DNA from: Favolaschia claudopus
Taxonomy: Eukaryota > Basidiomycota > Agaricomycetes > Agaricales > Mycenaceae
DNA length: 64,000 nt
Direction of reading: 5' to 3'
NCBI GenBank assembly: GCA_037176885.1
Contig: JAWWNJ010000008.1
Coordinates: 62,001-126,000 of the forward strand
Below the pieces are notes generated by a model, which worked only from the letters and a program-made list of their open reading frames with translations, did no database searches and was not told where the DNA came from. Below, piece by piece: positions 10,798 through 22,958 of this stretch. Every line of letters begins with the position of its first letter. Position 1 is the stretch's first letter. A program made the translations under genes and the position numbers.

Positions 10798-11355
10798 GTA
10801 GCTAGTGAGCCTGGGGTGGTGGTGGTGGTGCGAGGGAGGGAGGAAGGGAGAAAGCTGTAAGAGGCAGTGTGAGAACTTTTGTTCTTCGCCACCACCAGTC
10901 TCCAGACCACTTCATCTCTCAACAAGTCACTTAGTAAGTACTGTATTTCCACCCCAGAATCACTTTCGTATGAGCGTATATACATTCCGGGTCGCTTTTC
11001 GACCACTTGTCGCAGGTACAGAGACATGGATGATGGGATGTACAATACAAGAAGGTACGTCGTCGGTACGGTACAAACGTAGTATAGCAGAGTAATGTGA
11101 TTGAAAGCTTGGATCGCAAACGTAGACGAATGTAGAGCAGTAGGTCGAGGTATGTACGTGGTGCAGGTAGTCAGCGAGTACGTTGATGCTGATGGAAAGC
11201 AGACCGTAGCGGGGAAAGAAGCAAGCTTGTGTTATGAGTAGATGCAGATCGAGACAGGGGATATGTGCAGGGGCGGGCGGGTAAGCAATGGGCAAATCGG
11301 GAAGGTCTATGTACAGGATTCATTCATGCGTCTTTTGGGCAACACGAGCACTGGA
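10798..11355. other. Intergenic region, possible missed 5' exon
   Basis: The minus strand from 11045 to 10850 is open (contains LLSDLLRDEVVWRLVVAKNK), and a CAG/TAG acceptor lies at about 10801. It could be an upstream exon of the membrane-protein gene, but I found no good donor. The rest shows no feature. Confidence 0.3.
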
Positions 11356-14300
11356 TCTGTAATACGATGTCAGCTTCGCACGAAAGAAAAGCCCAAACAG
11401 TACACATACCACTCCATCATCGTCAAATCTCCCTCCCCTCCTGCCTCCGCTTCCGCCTCACCTTCCCCCGCTCCATTAATATCCATCTTGGCCGTCCCCT
11501 CCGTCACCCCGTCCGCCGCCTTACTCGCCGCAAGCACGTCCTGCCATCGATCCACCAACGCCTTGGCACGGTCGCGGAAGTGGAACTCGTCGTCGCGCGG
11601 GACACGAGCAGGCTCGAGGAGGTTGATGTGGCGCATTACTTTGCCGATTTTAGAGAACTGGGAGGAAGAATGAGTAAGCGTCGGCGTGGAGGGGAGGAGG
11701 AGGAACGGGGACTCACAGTGAGATACGCAATGGTGAAACCTTCATAGGTTTCGATAGTCGTGAAGAGCGCGTCGATATTGGGCATTTCCTACGCACGACA
11801 TCAGCAGCGGAAGCGGCAGGCGAGAAAGGAGGCGAGGTGACGCACGTCAGCCTTGGGCGGCGCCTTATTGCTGCTCAAGAACGTCTTCTGCAGCTTATGG
11901 CGCCACTCCCGCACCTTCAGCGCTTCAGGGTCGGACTCCAGCAGGGCTACAATCCGTCATCAGCACCTCCCTTCTCCTCACGACGAAACACGCACCATTC
12001 GCATCATCCCCGCCCACCGCTGCCACCACCTTCGCCTTCTTACTCGCCCTCTTCCCCTCCGACTGCGGCTTCTCCGCCTCCGCCTCCACCTCATCCTCCC
12101 CATCATCCTCACTCTCTACCGCCGGCTTACTCTTCTTCGTCTTCCCGGCAGCACCCTTCTTTCCCGCAGCAGCAGCAGCGCCCGCCTTCTTCTTCGGCGC
12201 CGGCGACGCAGCACGCTTCCTCTTCTTGCCCACCTTCGTCTTCTCCTCTTCTTCCTCTATACCCATCGTGTCAATGACACTCTCTCCCTACACCGTAGGT
12301 GGGTGAGTACTCACCCTCGACCAACTCATCTTGCTCCTCCTCCTCCTCCTCGTCATCATCCTTCTTCCCCTTACTCCTCCCCTTGCGCTTCTTTTGTGCC
12401 GGCGGATTCGCAGCGTGCTCCGCCTCCCACGCCGTCGGATCCAAAGCCTACCGCGTCCGCGCAGTCAGCATCGCAGAAAGGGCTCCCGACAAACGAATCG
12501 AGTGCTGCTCACCGTCTTGTACCCCTCCTTCAAATCGCCCTCCTTCTTGCTCTGATCATTAACAAACGCATTGATCTCCTTCTCCGTCAAACGCTCAAGC
12601 TCTTTCGCTCCAAGCCACGAGCTGCAAGTGATTCAAGCGTGCATCATCAGCTTTCTTTCATCTACCCGGAGAAAGGAGAAAGAAGACATACTAATCGCCC
12701 TGTGGGAAGTATCGCACACAGTACCTGGTCGCCAGCCGGTCATCAGACAAGAGAGGGGTGGCGAGGACAGCATAGGGCACTCACACCGCGGTCTTGGTAT
12801 TCTTGGGCCGCTCTCGACTGATACCCTGGGGAACAGCTTCGGGGTCGACGACCTATACGAGAAGAGCAAGTCAGTAAGAATGTCTGTCGTGCACGGCAAG
12901 GACGAAAAAGGAAGGTATGCAAAACGAGGAAGACGGGTACGAGACGGGCGGTGCGCGACGGTGGGCATGCGCGGGGAGGCCGGGAGGAAGGGATGGAGGT
13001 CCCCCATGAGAGAATAGCACGCCAAAGGGTGGCGGAGGGTGTACGAGGTGACATGGGACACGGGAGTGAGCGGAGGGAAGAGACCAGAAGGAAACGACGG
13101 AGGAGTTGCGGTATGTATAGAAGAGTGTTTGGGGAAACATAGGAATGGTGCACGACGCGATTTGGAAGAGCAAAATGGGGGCGAAGGGCAAAAACGACAC
13201 AAAACGGAATCTGGGTAGAGGCGAAGGACGAGGGTGGCCATGGGAGCAGTGGAAAGAGCAGGAGTACAGTGAAGGAAAGGAGGAGAAAGGCGAAGTGGAG
13301 GGGTGGTAGGCGGAGGTAACGACATAAGGCCGAAAATGGGGGAAAAGCCACCCGGGAGGATGTCCGTGGGGGAAGGAGGCAGGAAGGATGGGAAGTGGGT
13401 GACGGTGCAGGAGGAGGAGTGGTATACGACTATGGGCGAAGGTAAAACGAGGGGGAACAGCGTCAACGGACAGCGAAAGGGGGTCAAAGGGGAGGAAAGC
13501 GGGTAAATAGGTTCCCCGTCTTTGAAGTGCCGGAGACAGCAGGGAGAGTGAGGAGAGGGTGTATGGATAGTATGGATATGGTATGGGGTAGAGTGTGAGG
13601 AGGTGCGGAGGAGGAAGATGGGTGCGCAGAGAAGGAAAATGGGTAGAATGAGGACAAAAATAATTTTCGTCCAAGAAGATGAGTAGGGAGAAGCGAAAGG
13701 GGGGAGAGGGTGCCCAGGGTATCCAGTTTGGACGTGGGGAGGATTGGGGCGGGTATATAGAGGGTGTAATGGGGGTACAAAGATGGAAAAGGTGATGGAG
13801 GTAACGAAAAGGAATTTTGGTGTCGCGAGCACCAAGAGGAATGGCGAAAGCGAGCGGGGGGTGCGGAAGATATAAAAGATGAACGTGGGGCAGAGTGTAG
13901 CGATGATATAGGGACGGGAATATATGAAAAATGGAGCAAAAGCCCGTATATGGGGTGAAAGAGAATTTTCGTGGCATGAGGACGCAAGGAGTGGAAAAGA
14001 TGAAGGAGGCCGTGGGGAGGGTAGTAGAAATGAGAAAGAGCGAAGGTCGGACGAAGATATAACATGTGTAATGGACGAAAAAGCATGGAAAAGGACCCCG
14101 ATAATCCCAAGGCGTGAAAGGGGGCAAGAAGAGGGGTACAGCGGAATGAACATGCGACGGTAGAACCAGCAAAGTGCGGGAGGAAAGCCCCTGCAAAAGG
14201 AAAAGGTGGCCCTCCACGGGACAAAGGTGCCATAGTCCCAAAGGGAGTCGATGTCAAAGTAGGTGTGTCTGGAGTCGTCGTTGACTCCTTGAGAGTCAGA

Positions 14301-14676
14301 ATCACATATATGTGAGCCGTAGCGCACCAGCATCCCTCAGATGACCGTTTTACGCGATGACGGGCGGCCTACGCTAGTCTCCAAGCGCGGCCACGTCGAT
14401 GTGCCCCATACACCAACGAAGAACATAGTAGCGAGCGAGAGCAGCGAAAGCCACGCAGATATAGGCGATCGCCCCAGATAGCCCCCCCAAAGCCGTCGAA
14501 AACCCCCCGAGTGGCGAAAAAAAGACAAAGAAAAAAATTGGCGACGCGTGGAGTGCCCGACTAACCATTGCAGGCCATTGCGGGTATCCTCGAACCTTGG
14601 CGAGGACAACATCGCGTACATCGAACACCTCCGGGTTGGTCTTTTTGGAGCTTCCGCCTCTTTTCTTCGCGCTCAT
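11356..14676 (-). CDS. PWWP-domain chromatin protein with IBD-like C-terminus
   Basis: Nine exons start at ATG 14676 (14676-14566, 12852-12785, 12724-12692, 12621-12513, 12447-12315, 12256-11996, 11946-11846, 11788-11717, 11657-about 11372). They sum in frame to about 390 residues. The PWWP domain is encoded by exons 1-4: DVVLAKVRGYPQWPAMV, then YCVRYFPQGDYSWLGAKEL. PWWP domains read methylated histone tails. A long Lys/Glu/Ala linker with nuclear-signal-like KKRKR runs follows. The C-terminus (VREWRHKLQKTFLS to FSKIGKVMRHINLLE) resembles the helical integrase-binding/TFIIS-N bundle of LEDGF-type proteins, so a chromatin-tethering adaptor is likely. Intron 1 is 1,713 nt. A last intron (GTATGT at about 11371, CAG ending 11357) would split the stop codon as TG|A; unspliced, reading continues to a TGA at 11370. 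Confidence 0.85.
12853..14565 (-). other. 1.7-kb polypyrimidine intron of the PWWP gene
   Basis: The intron begins GTTAGT at 14565 and ends GTATAG at 12853, splitting the PWWP domain after PQWPAM in phase 0. It is about 25-30 times longer than the other introns here. Its transcribed strand is strongly C/T-rich; for example 45 of the 60 plus-strand bases at 13561-13620 are purines, with one C. Because stop codons need purines, all three minus frames stay open for hundreds of codons (one from 14333 to 12633). These readings are monotonous Ser/Pro/Phe/Leu and I do not regard them as genes. No inverted ends or target duplication were found. Confidence 0.75.
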
Positions 14677-15511
14677 CGTTTGTCGCGTCTTTATGAGTCG
14701 GGGGTGCTTGGATACGATTGAGGGTAGACAAGAGAGACAGAGAAGCCAAAGAGGAGCCTTTTATAGTCGTTTAGAGTGTCTTGCTTGGTGGTTTGCGCGC
14801 TGTCGGAGACGATGAGCAAAAGGGTGTGGTCGCCGAGTACAAAGGCCGGTGGGAGTTTGCCAGGCGGTGTGTGAAAGTGTGACAAGGCGTGACTGATCCA
14901 GACACGTGGTGGTCCGTGCGCGTCACGCCCTGATCATCATCTTTGCTTCAACCACCAGATTCAAATTGCCTCAGATTGCCCCCACATCGAAATTTGGCCT
15001 GAGGCTCAAGCTCTGGGATAGTTGTATACTACTCTGCTTCCCCAAGGCTTTCGTCTACTTGTCGCCGAAGCTCACCGCGTTCGATTCTGATTTTCTAAAG
15101 ATTTCTGTCGAAGTGTCTCAAATGAGCGGAATCTCCGTCATCTCGATTCTCAAACAAGACTGGAGATACTATCACGCTCATCTCTGAAGCACCCACCTTC
15201 CTCGCAAACGCAGTTCCCTTTCAGAGTCAACCTTTCTTCCACCGACGTATCCACGCCGTTTTCTTCGAAATCTCGTATGTTACAAACGCGAGCAGCGGAA
15301 CTTCTCATTATATGGCACATTGGCACCGTCGAAGCAGGATGCAACCCAGCCTCCTCCGACTCTCCATCGCTGCTGACGAGCGTTCCACGTGCACCAAGCA
15401 GCATTTTCAATCCGATTCCACCTTGGTCAGCAACGCCGAGATCAGCCCGAGCCCCGATAAAAACGCCATCACCCTGACCACTTTTCGCCAATCGTTTCAA
15501 CTCTCAATAAA
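14677..15511. other. Divergent intergenic region
   Basis: Shared upstream region of the PWWP gene (minus) and GFA paralogue 2 (plus). GATAAAAAC at about 15456 may act as a core promoter for GFA2. No gene seen. Confidence 0.45.
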
Positions 15512-16137
15512 ATGCACAAAGGATCCTGCCTCTGCGGCCAAGTAACCGTCGAGCTCGCCTCGACGCACACTGACCAGGTGAATAACAAATTCGAGACGCA
15601 CGCTCGATCGAAACATTTTCCTTCTCTCACCCCACATCTCATCCCACAGGTCGTCTGCCACTGCACCGACTGCCGCCAAACCAGCGGCAGCGCCTTCAGC
15701 ACCAGCGTCATGGTCAAATCGAAAGATCTCACCATCACCGGCCCTGTCAAAGAATACCGCAGTAAAGTGCCCTCCGGGAATACCGGTGCGTTCTCTCTCC
15801 TTTCTATGCCTTCTTCAATCGCTCTGTGCCTCCCCCAATTCAACCAATAATATTGACTTACATTAAATCGAAGTCACCCGCCTCTTCTGCGGCACATGCG
15901 GCAGCCCTATAACACACCTCAGCCCCGCCTACGGCGACGCCCAAACAGTCCTGACGGGCAACTTCAGCGACTTCGCGGAGGTTCCAATTAATATGGAGGG
16001 TAAGATATCGCTGCCATCCTTACGCAGCGTCGGTTCGTTCGTTTGTTGATTTCGTCACGATGACAGTATTCGTGAAGGATCGCTGGAGTGGACTTTCTCC
16101 TATCGACGGGGCAGCGCAGGTTCAGGATATGCCTTAG
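15512..16137 (+). CDS. GFA/CENP-V-type zinc protein, paralogue 2
   Basis: Four exons (15512-15577, 15650-15785, 15874-15999, 16067-16137) encode 132 residues. Cysteine ligands are intact: CLCG, CHCTDCR, CGTCGSPI. Internal exons of 136 and 126 nt match paralogues 1 and 3 exactly, but the protein is more divergent (for example KSKDLTITGPVKEYR). It ends ...AAQVQDMP. Convergent with paralogue 3, stop codons 125 nt apart. Substrate unknown; a glutathione-adduct or other thiol-chemistry role is the family expectation only. Confidence 0.87.
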
Positions 16138-16261
16138 TAGTTCCTCACAACTCAACATGCGCACATGTACATTCGACGGACTGCTTAACACTTGTTCCAA
16201 CTTCTTTCTTTTCTTTCAACATGAACCCGCTCCTCTCCTCGCCGCATCCAGATTACATTAT

Positions 16262-16928
16262 CTACTCAGACATACCCTGCACCTGCGCCGCCCCAGCCAC
16301 AGGCGCGACTCCGGTCCAGCGGTCCTTGACGAAGACTGTATACCCACCATCCGAGTCCAATCATCGAATGAGCAATTAATTCAAAACGGACTCGAAGGGG
16401 AATGGAGTAGAGGAGAGAAGAGGGCGTACGCTCAGTGGTAATCGGCACATTGGCAAAGTCGGAGAAGTTGCCGGTCTGAATAACTTGGGCGTCATCGAAG
16501 AGGGTGCTGAGCTGGGAGATGGCGCTTCCGCAGTTGCTGCAGAAGAGGCGAGTTACTGCGAGTTGAGTGAGTACATATTTCGGAAGGAGGAAGAGAGCTC
16601 GAGCAAGCAGGAATGAGAACAAGTCACAAAAACGTACCAGTATTCCTCGAAGGCAGCTTGCTATTGTATTCCTTCACCGGACCAGTGATTTTCACATCCT
16701 TCTTGAGAGCGAGAACGTTAATGCTGAACGCACTCCCGCTTGTCTCGCGGCAATCGGTGCAGTGGCAGACAGTCTAAGTGATTGATACCAAGATCGAACG
16801 ACCTTGTGAGCCGGAGAGTCGAGACGCAAGCGCGGCGTATAAGCGTCTCTTTAACTTACCTGCTCGGTATGCGTGGAAGCAAACTCGATGGTGGTCTGTC
16901 CACAGAGGCAACGTCCCTTGTGCGGCAT
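16262..16928 (-). CDS. GFA/CENP-V-type zinc protein, paralogue 3
   Basis: Four exons (16928-16860, 16773-16638, 16555-16430, 16335-16262) encode 134 residues with the same exon sizes as paralogue 1 (69, 136, 126 and 74 nt). Proteins 1 and 3 are nearly identical over the first exon and differ by scattered substitutions later, so they are a recent duplication. The Gly of the PSGNT loop seen in the other two is Arg here. Zinc ligands (CLCG, CHCTDCR, CSNCGSAI) are intact. A TATA box lies at 17041-17048. Confidence 0.87.
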
Positions 16929-17040
16929 TTTCTGCTAGTATTGAGTAATATTGAGTACTGCAGTGGTTGGGACGAAGAGTGGGTGGTAATTGGGTGAGCT
17001 CGGAGCCAGTGAATATCCGAATGGACAAGGAAGCGCATTA

Positions 17041-17048
17041 TTTTTATA
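17041..17048 (-). promoter_or_regulatory. TATA box of GFA paralogue 3
   Basis: TATAAAAA on the minus strand, 113 nt upstream of the ATG at 16928, in a position similar to that of paralogue 1. Confidence 0.45.
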
Positions 17049-17289
17049 TCTGTGGAGCCTGGTGTGGAGGAAACCTTGACTACTTCCTTGATCGTCTCAA
17101 AACGTCAGACCTACGCAGATCGACTCAACACCAAAAGAATGTAATGAATTCTACTCCGGATTCTATGCAACACCGCACCTATCTATATACCAAATTCTAT
17201 CACACCCTCAACCTCAGAACGCCATTTTATCGCTACACCCACCAGTCAGCTCACCGCGTCAAATCGAAGAATCACCCTAATAATTGAAC

Positions 17290-19020
17290 TCACTTTTCCC
17301 GATTAAAATCAAGCCTCGTCTCCTGGCTCACCGTCACATCCACACTCACAACCTGACCATTGCGGCTGCTGGGCGTCATGGAAATGTGGTCGACCATGGT
17401 ACCGAAGTTTCCAATGGAATGAGCGTGGTGACGGGTGTTCAACCTTGGGAGAAAAAAAGAAAACCAATCCCGTTCAACATGCATTTGATGGTGAAGGATA
17501 AATGGATCGACGTACATTGCCAGCATACTGTTCATGTAGACTATACAGGCGATGAGTACCATCATCGAGACAGAGAAGAGCAAGAATGCAGGCCACGTAC
17601 ATTTTCCACTCAGCAAAATTAACAACATGAAGTAGAACGTTCCAGGTTGTGTCAAGAACTGAATGTCGAGCATCAATCATCGCGAATTCGGTTCAAGTTC
17701 TTGGAAAAACTCACCAGAACCATATTCAACAACGCAGTAACCATAGTAAGGACACCACGATTAACGGCGGTCATGATCAAGAAGTTGAGAAGTTTGTTCG
17801 TTCTAGGATAACAAATCATTTGGCGACAATGGAGGAAGAAAATAGGATAACAGACGATTGAATCCCCGTCCGACTCTCATTCAACCTCCAACATAGGCCA
17901 ACGGTGATGAGGATATCGCAAGCCAGCGACAGAGCCGCCTGGGTGTTTGACGCAGCCTACGACCGGATTCGAACATAAATGACGACGCTGCACGATGAGT
18001 TGATGGAGGGAAAGCGCACCGATGTAGTAGGCAGCTCGGAGAAGAATTTGATTTTGGTCCTGCGTGCCATTTGGTGATCAGTAGGTCGGCTCAAACCCAG
18101 AAGAAAATGGGCAATAATAGCCCTAAACACACGCAAGGACAATCTGGGCGGTACCGCCGCCGAGACCGACGAGAGATAAGAGAATGATAATTGCTGGGAA
18201 AATCTTCCTTCGCTTATGAACTAGGAGATGTTAGAACTTGTGGGCAATGACGCAGCGGAACGATCGAGTAACTTACGCAAGTAAATGGTGTGCGCAAAGA
18301 ACCTAAATCACAACGAATTAGCAAGAAAAAAAGAATTCATATCATCGTCCTGACTCACGTTTGCGCCACGAATGTTGAAGTATACTGCAGCACAACATGA
18401 GATAGATTCGGAGGGTCCGAAAAACACGAAGTGAATATCGTACCAGTGCTAGCAGCTGCGCCAGCGCCGTCCTGATAGCAGTCACAAACGGTAAGTAACA
18501 ATCCGACCGACCAACCACTGATAATGACTCGCCAAGGAAAGAGAGCGAGGATCTCCGGGTGGCCGAAGTCAGTAATGAAAAACCCGTAGGTCGCGGCGAA
18601 ATAAGTGCCCGTCTGAACACTCTCGAGGAAACTGTGCGCGTGTTAAACTTTATCGACTTGTGAAACAGCAAAGCAGAAGCATACGTGATTAAAATGACCT
18701 GCGAGATCGACGGTCGTCCAATAATTGCGATGGATTAATAAAATATGACGCACTGTCGCTTTGATCCCCCAGTGATCCTTAGGGTACCAGAAGAAGTATC
18801 TAAAGATGCAAACGTGAATGGAAAGGTAGTCAAGAGGGGAACAGCGGCGTACAGATACACTTGAAGCAGGCCCATGCCGAACAGGCTGGAGAATTAAAAA
18901 CATGAGGTGATTAATACGCCGCTTATTGCTGTCGAAAAGGGGCCAGCCGACTCACATGGCCTGGAAGAATTGGGCAATAAGCCATATTCCAAAGGTATCA
19001 GCGATTGGGCTGGCTGGCAT
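17290..19020 (-). CDS. DUF6534-type seven-helix membrane protein
   Basis: About ten short exons run from ATG 19020 (MPASPIADTFGIWLIAQFFQ) to a TGA at 17290. Typical family segments appear in order: VYFFWYPKDHWGIKAT, LESVQTGTYFAATYG, QTFFAHTIYLLHKRRK, AIIILLSLVGLGGGTAQIVLA, ACDILITVGLCWRLNESRTG, TNKLLNFLIMTAVNRGVLTM and FLTQPGTFYFMLLILLSGK, then YMNSMLA and LNTR. These fit seven hydrophobic helices and a charged cytoplasmic tail ending NREK. The DUF6534 family is greatly expanded in agaricomycetes; function is unknown, with receptor-like topology suggested. A stretch after SVGLLLT (about 18500-18420) is longer than usual and may include an unrecognised intron. Confidence 0.72.
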
Positions 19021-21079
19021 AATGCGGGCCTTTTGGTGTTAAATATGGATGAGGTCCAGGACGAAGTCGGTGAGTATATATGCGTTCTGAAAAGATTCCC
19101 GTTCCCGCGACTGCCGTGGTGACGATACTTGCATACGTACATGTCTGCTGAAAGGATTTTCTCCTGCCCCGGTCGCGCGTGGTAACGCGTTGCGGTTGCC
19201 GCTTCGAATGCCGGTCAGACTCGGTCTGGTTGCTCCGCGTTGTTTCGCAGCACTCCGCCAGACTCCGCCACGCCACTTCCTGCCACTTCCCGGTTTATTC
19301 GGTGATAAGAAGGTGGTACTTGGTTCTCAAACGCCCCACTTCAGGGGATAGCGCTTAAGAAACGTAAGGACGTAAAATGTTAGTGCAACATTTTTCTTGT
19401 CAAGTCGTGGGAATTGACCACTAAGCTTCAACAATGTTCCTGCCTCTGTTTTATTTAAGTACGCCCCGACCCATCTGTCCAGAGCGAATGGCGCACGCCA
19501 ACGCGGTCCTATAACTGGAATATTACTAGCAGCCCTGCAGCCCTCAACAGAAATACTGCTACCGAGCACTCACCAGAAGTTGTCAGGATTCCTGCTCAGG
19601 GTCGTTCGCACTAACAACAGAACTAGCGACGTCCATCGCGCCACCAGTCTCCCACCGTCGTAAATAGCGGGCACGCGAGTAGTCCAAAGCATTGTATGGA
19701 TGCTATGATGTTGCTGAAACGGTCGTAGAAGACACCAGGGTCGCCTTGCTTGTCAGAATATTCGAGTCGGTGGTATGAGAGATTTAAATTAGCGAAAGTA
19801 TGGAGTCGGGTAGGCTCGGACCAGCACTTTACTTTCGGTATTACCTTCAGTAAAGGCTGGTAGATCTTAGGCGAGGCGTCGCAGAGTGCGGATGCAATAG
19901 CCCAAAATATACCCGATTGGGACACAAATCCGGAGGCGTGAGAAGGAGCTGGCGAGCAGTGACCACCGTTGAGGGCCCTGCAGCTCTCTGATGCAGCTGA
20001 ATTTTGGCTGGATTATAGCTGCTGCTCCTCTGAATACTTCTCTCAATTTAATTTAGCCATAGGTAAGACAAGCAGCCCACAAATCCGAGCACCAAGGCAC
20101 AGGTAGTTACCATATCGGGTATATTTCCACTCTGCCACGGTACTGATAAGTTCCACCAGTCTCTCCTGGCACTAATTCCTCCCCGTCAAAGTGCCAGCGA
20201 GAGATTGGTTCGAGTCTAGGAGTCGGGAGTCTGGTCTGGGAGTGTCCGGAAGCGCCCAGCGTATGGCAGTCTTGATCGGCGAAGAACATTCTAAACTCCG
20301 TTTATCCGTGGAGGTGCGCGACGCTTTTCGAACATCTCACAACCAAAACCTATGCACTACCTCTATTAACTGAGCTGGACTCCTAGCAAGCTATACATAC
20401 ATACCTTCACTATTGACTGACCGTGAAAAATCCTCTTCAATTTTGAACTCAAAATTCATGTTTATGTTTGAGTGGAGAACTAGTGGAGAGAATCACTGGA
20501 GAATCCCGCCGGAGATCCCGAACTGATAGAATTGATTCGCGCGGAGTCAAATTTGCAACGATGTCAATAACGTACTTGGGAGAAGTTTTTTGTCTTGTGA
20601 AAGTGTCGAGGGAAGAATCGGATTGCGAAACATCGCGTGCGTTTGGAAGCTTCCTAGCGCATCCTTCCTATATTGCGTGAGGGTCAGTGCAAGAGAATTA
20701 ACGTGAAGATAGCGTAGACTACCCGCGCCAGCACTGAGCAGACATTGTTATCGCGCAAGTGCCCTGGGGCTCGTGTCCCTGGCGAGTCCGCTTGACCGAA
20801 TGGACACGAGAATCCAGCGAAAGCGCTTACCGTATCCTTCTGAGCGTGATGATCGCACGTAGCCACGCAAATCCATTGGCGAGACCAGGGCCGTAAGTAA
20901 CCTGGCAAACCGAGGTCCGAAACAAACCCTTCCCTTCGTAGGTAGTCAAGCACCAGGAATACGGCGACTTCTGATGTTTTTCCTTAGGAAGCAGAGAAGA
21001 GAAAACGTACGCGGATCAGATATGTACCCTCACAATCCAGTGTCCCTCCATCCCACTCCCCCACTCAATTCCCACCACA
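19021..21079. other. 2-kb intergenic region with inverted repeats
   Basis: No gene is supported. A minus-strand frame at 19925-19623 reads plausibly (GDPGVFYDRFSNIIASIQ) but has no recognised domain and may be a relic. Inverted repeats are present: CTCGTGTCC at 20770-20778 with GGACACGAG at 20802-20810, and an imperfect CCAGC...TTTAC / GTAAAGGCTGG pair near 19823-19861. The right part holds the O-methyltransferase promoter. Confidence 0.45.
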
Positions 21080-22958
21080 ATGTCGTCTTCGTCCCAAATC
21101 TCCGCCCTCCGCCAACTGGCCAACATTATCAATGAAGCAGTTGACTCCATCGAAGCGACCTACGCAAAAGCAGGGACGCCCCTCCCTTCCCTCGATGCGC
21201 CAACATTCAACCCCACCGACCCCGCGGAGGCGTTACTCCAAGACCCCGTAGTCGACAGCGCGGCGCTGAATATCATGGCGGCGGCGTCACAGCTGTCTGC
21301 TACGGTGTGTAGCCCGGTGGCATCGGCGTTGAATGCGTCGCAGGCGGTTAGTGTCCTTGATCTGAGATCGTTCCTGGACGTGCTAAAATTGACTTGGCTT
21401 GCAGTTTCATATTTCGTCCTGCCTGCGCGTCGCCTCGGAGCTGAATGTCGTCGAGTTGTTGAGGGAAGCTGGTCCGGAGGGTCTCCACGCGAAGGACATC
21501 GCGGCTCCCAGCAAGACAAATGCTGCTCTGCTGGGTATGTTCACTCATTTTTGGCTGAAATACCACTTACAATATGTCCGTCAGCTCGAATCCTCCGCCT
21601 CCTCGCAACGCACAACATCTTCCGTGAAGTTAAACCCAACGTCTTCGCCAATAACCGTATCTCGGCAGTTTTGGACAAGGGCAAGCCTTCGAGCGTGCTG
21701 TTCGAGAAGTGAGCTTTGCGTATCTTATATCCAACTGACGACCTACTGATTCAAAACTCGAACCTGTAAAGACGTGCCGAAAGATTGGTCGGGACCAGCG
21801 GAGTCACCGCACTCGTCGAGTTCTTGTATGTCTTCGATTCTTTTGTTCTCGCGAATATTAATCCCAATGTCCTTCCCAGCTCGGAAGACATATTCAAAAG
21901 CGCCGCCGTCCTCGGCGACACCCTCCTCGATCCCAAGGAGGGTGAACTCCCATACAACCGCGCCTTCAACACGGACCAGGCTTTGTATTACTGGATGCAA
22001 CGCCCCGAGAACGCGCTGCGGTTGCAGAGGTTCGGTTTAGGGATGGCGGGGACTGCGGGAACGGAGCCCGTAGATGCCATCTTTACTGGTGAGCTAAACT
22101 GCACTTCGACTACCCATCGAGTTAATTGGATTTTCTATGCGAATAGGATTCGACTGGAGCGCATTGCCTGACAAGGGTGTCGTGGTGGATGTTGGTGGTG
22201 GGATAGGTAACACGGCGTTGATAATTGCGCAGAAGAATCCCAAGCTGCGGGTCGTTGTTCAGGATTTGGAGCATCAGGTTGCGGAGGCTAAAACTGTGAG
22301 TGAAGTCGAATTATTCGTATTCATTTCGATACGACGTACCTACAACGGACATCGCATAGCACTGGGAGCAAAACTTCCCTGAGCATGTCAAGAATCAGAT
22401 GGTGGAGTTCCAATGTACGTTCCTCACCCTCTGAATGTAACGTCAGGACGCAGAGCACAACTCATCCCGACCGCAGCGCTCGACTTCTTCAACCCCCAGC
22501 CCGTCAAGAACGCCAGCGTATTCATGCTGCGCTACATCATGCACAACTGGGACGACGCCCGCGCAGCCAAGATCGTCCGTCGTCTGCGCGAAGTCGCCGA
22601 ACCGACAACGCAGCTCGTCGTGATCGAGAAAATACTCTCCGTCGCTTCGACAATCCAAAGCGCCGAGGAAACGGCAATTCCAGGTGCTGCTCGACCGTCA
22701 GCTCCCGCACCGCTGCTACCCAACTGGGGTGTTGGCAAGGCCGAGTTTTATTTCCACGACATGGCGGTAGGCTATTCGTTCCTTTTTCGCTGAAGACGAG
22801 AAGTAATGGATATCATTCAGGTCCATACTATGCTCGGAGGTGGAGAGCGTACGCTGGGAGGGTATGTCGACGTTTTCGCGCAGGGTGGTTGGAAGCTTGT
22901 GAAGGTGTGTCATTGTAAGGGGTCGCAGCTAAGCCACATTGTCGGTGTCCCTGCGTAA
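21080..22958 (+). CDS. SAM-dependent O-methyltransferase
   Basis: Nine exons (21080-21346, 21405-21534, 21585-21708, 21772-21825, 21880-22088, 22147-22295, 22360-22414, 22477-22766, 22821-22958) total 471 residues with every junction in phase. The N-terminal half is the helical and winged-helix dimerisation region of plant/fungal type O-methyltransferases (FHISSCLRVASELNVVELL, ARILRLLATHNIFREV). The SAM-binding loop VDVGGGIGNT is near residue 274. His at about 352 in MHNWDD is at the catalytic-base position. It should methylate a hydroxyl of a small aromatic or polyketide substrate, which cannot be named. No other biosynthetic genes adjoin, so a metabolite cluster is not indicated. An insert after EKILSVAS (about 22640-22740) is Ala/Pro-rich. 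Confidence 0.85.

Noticed and set aside
11853..12821. 322-codon plus-strand frame
   Set aside because: It is antisense to the Lys/Glu-rich exons of the PWWP gene, whose exon joins and domains are clear.
12633..14333. 566-codon minus-strand open frame, with two more long overlapping frames
   Set aside because: It lies in the PWWP intron in a C/T-rich strand where stop codons are rare by composition. All three frames are open and the protein is monotonous Ser/Pro/Phe/Leu.
19623..19925. 100-codon minus-strand frame
   Set aside because: Reads plausibly but has no ATG at its start, no family match and no splice context; left as a note only.
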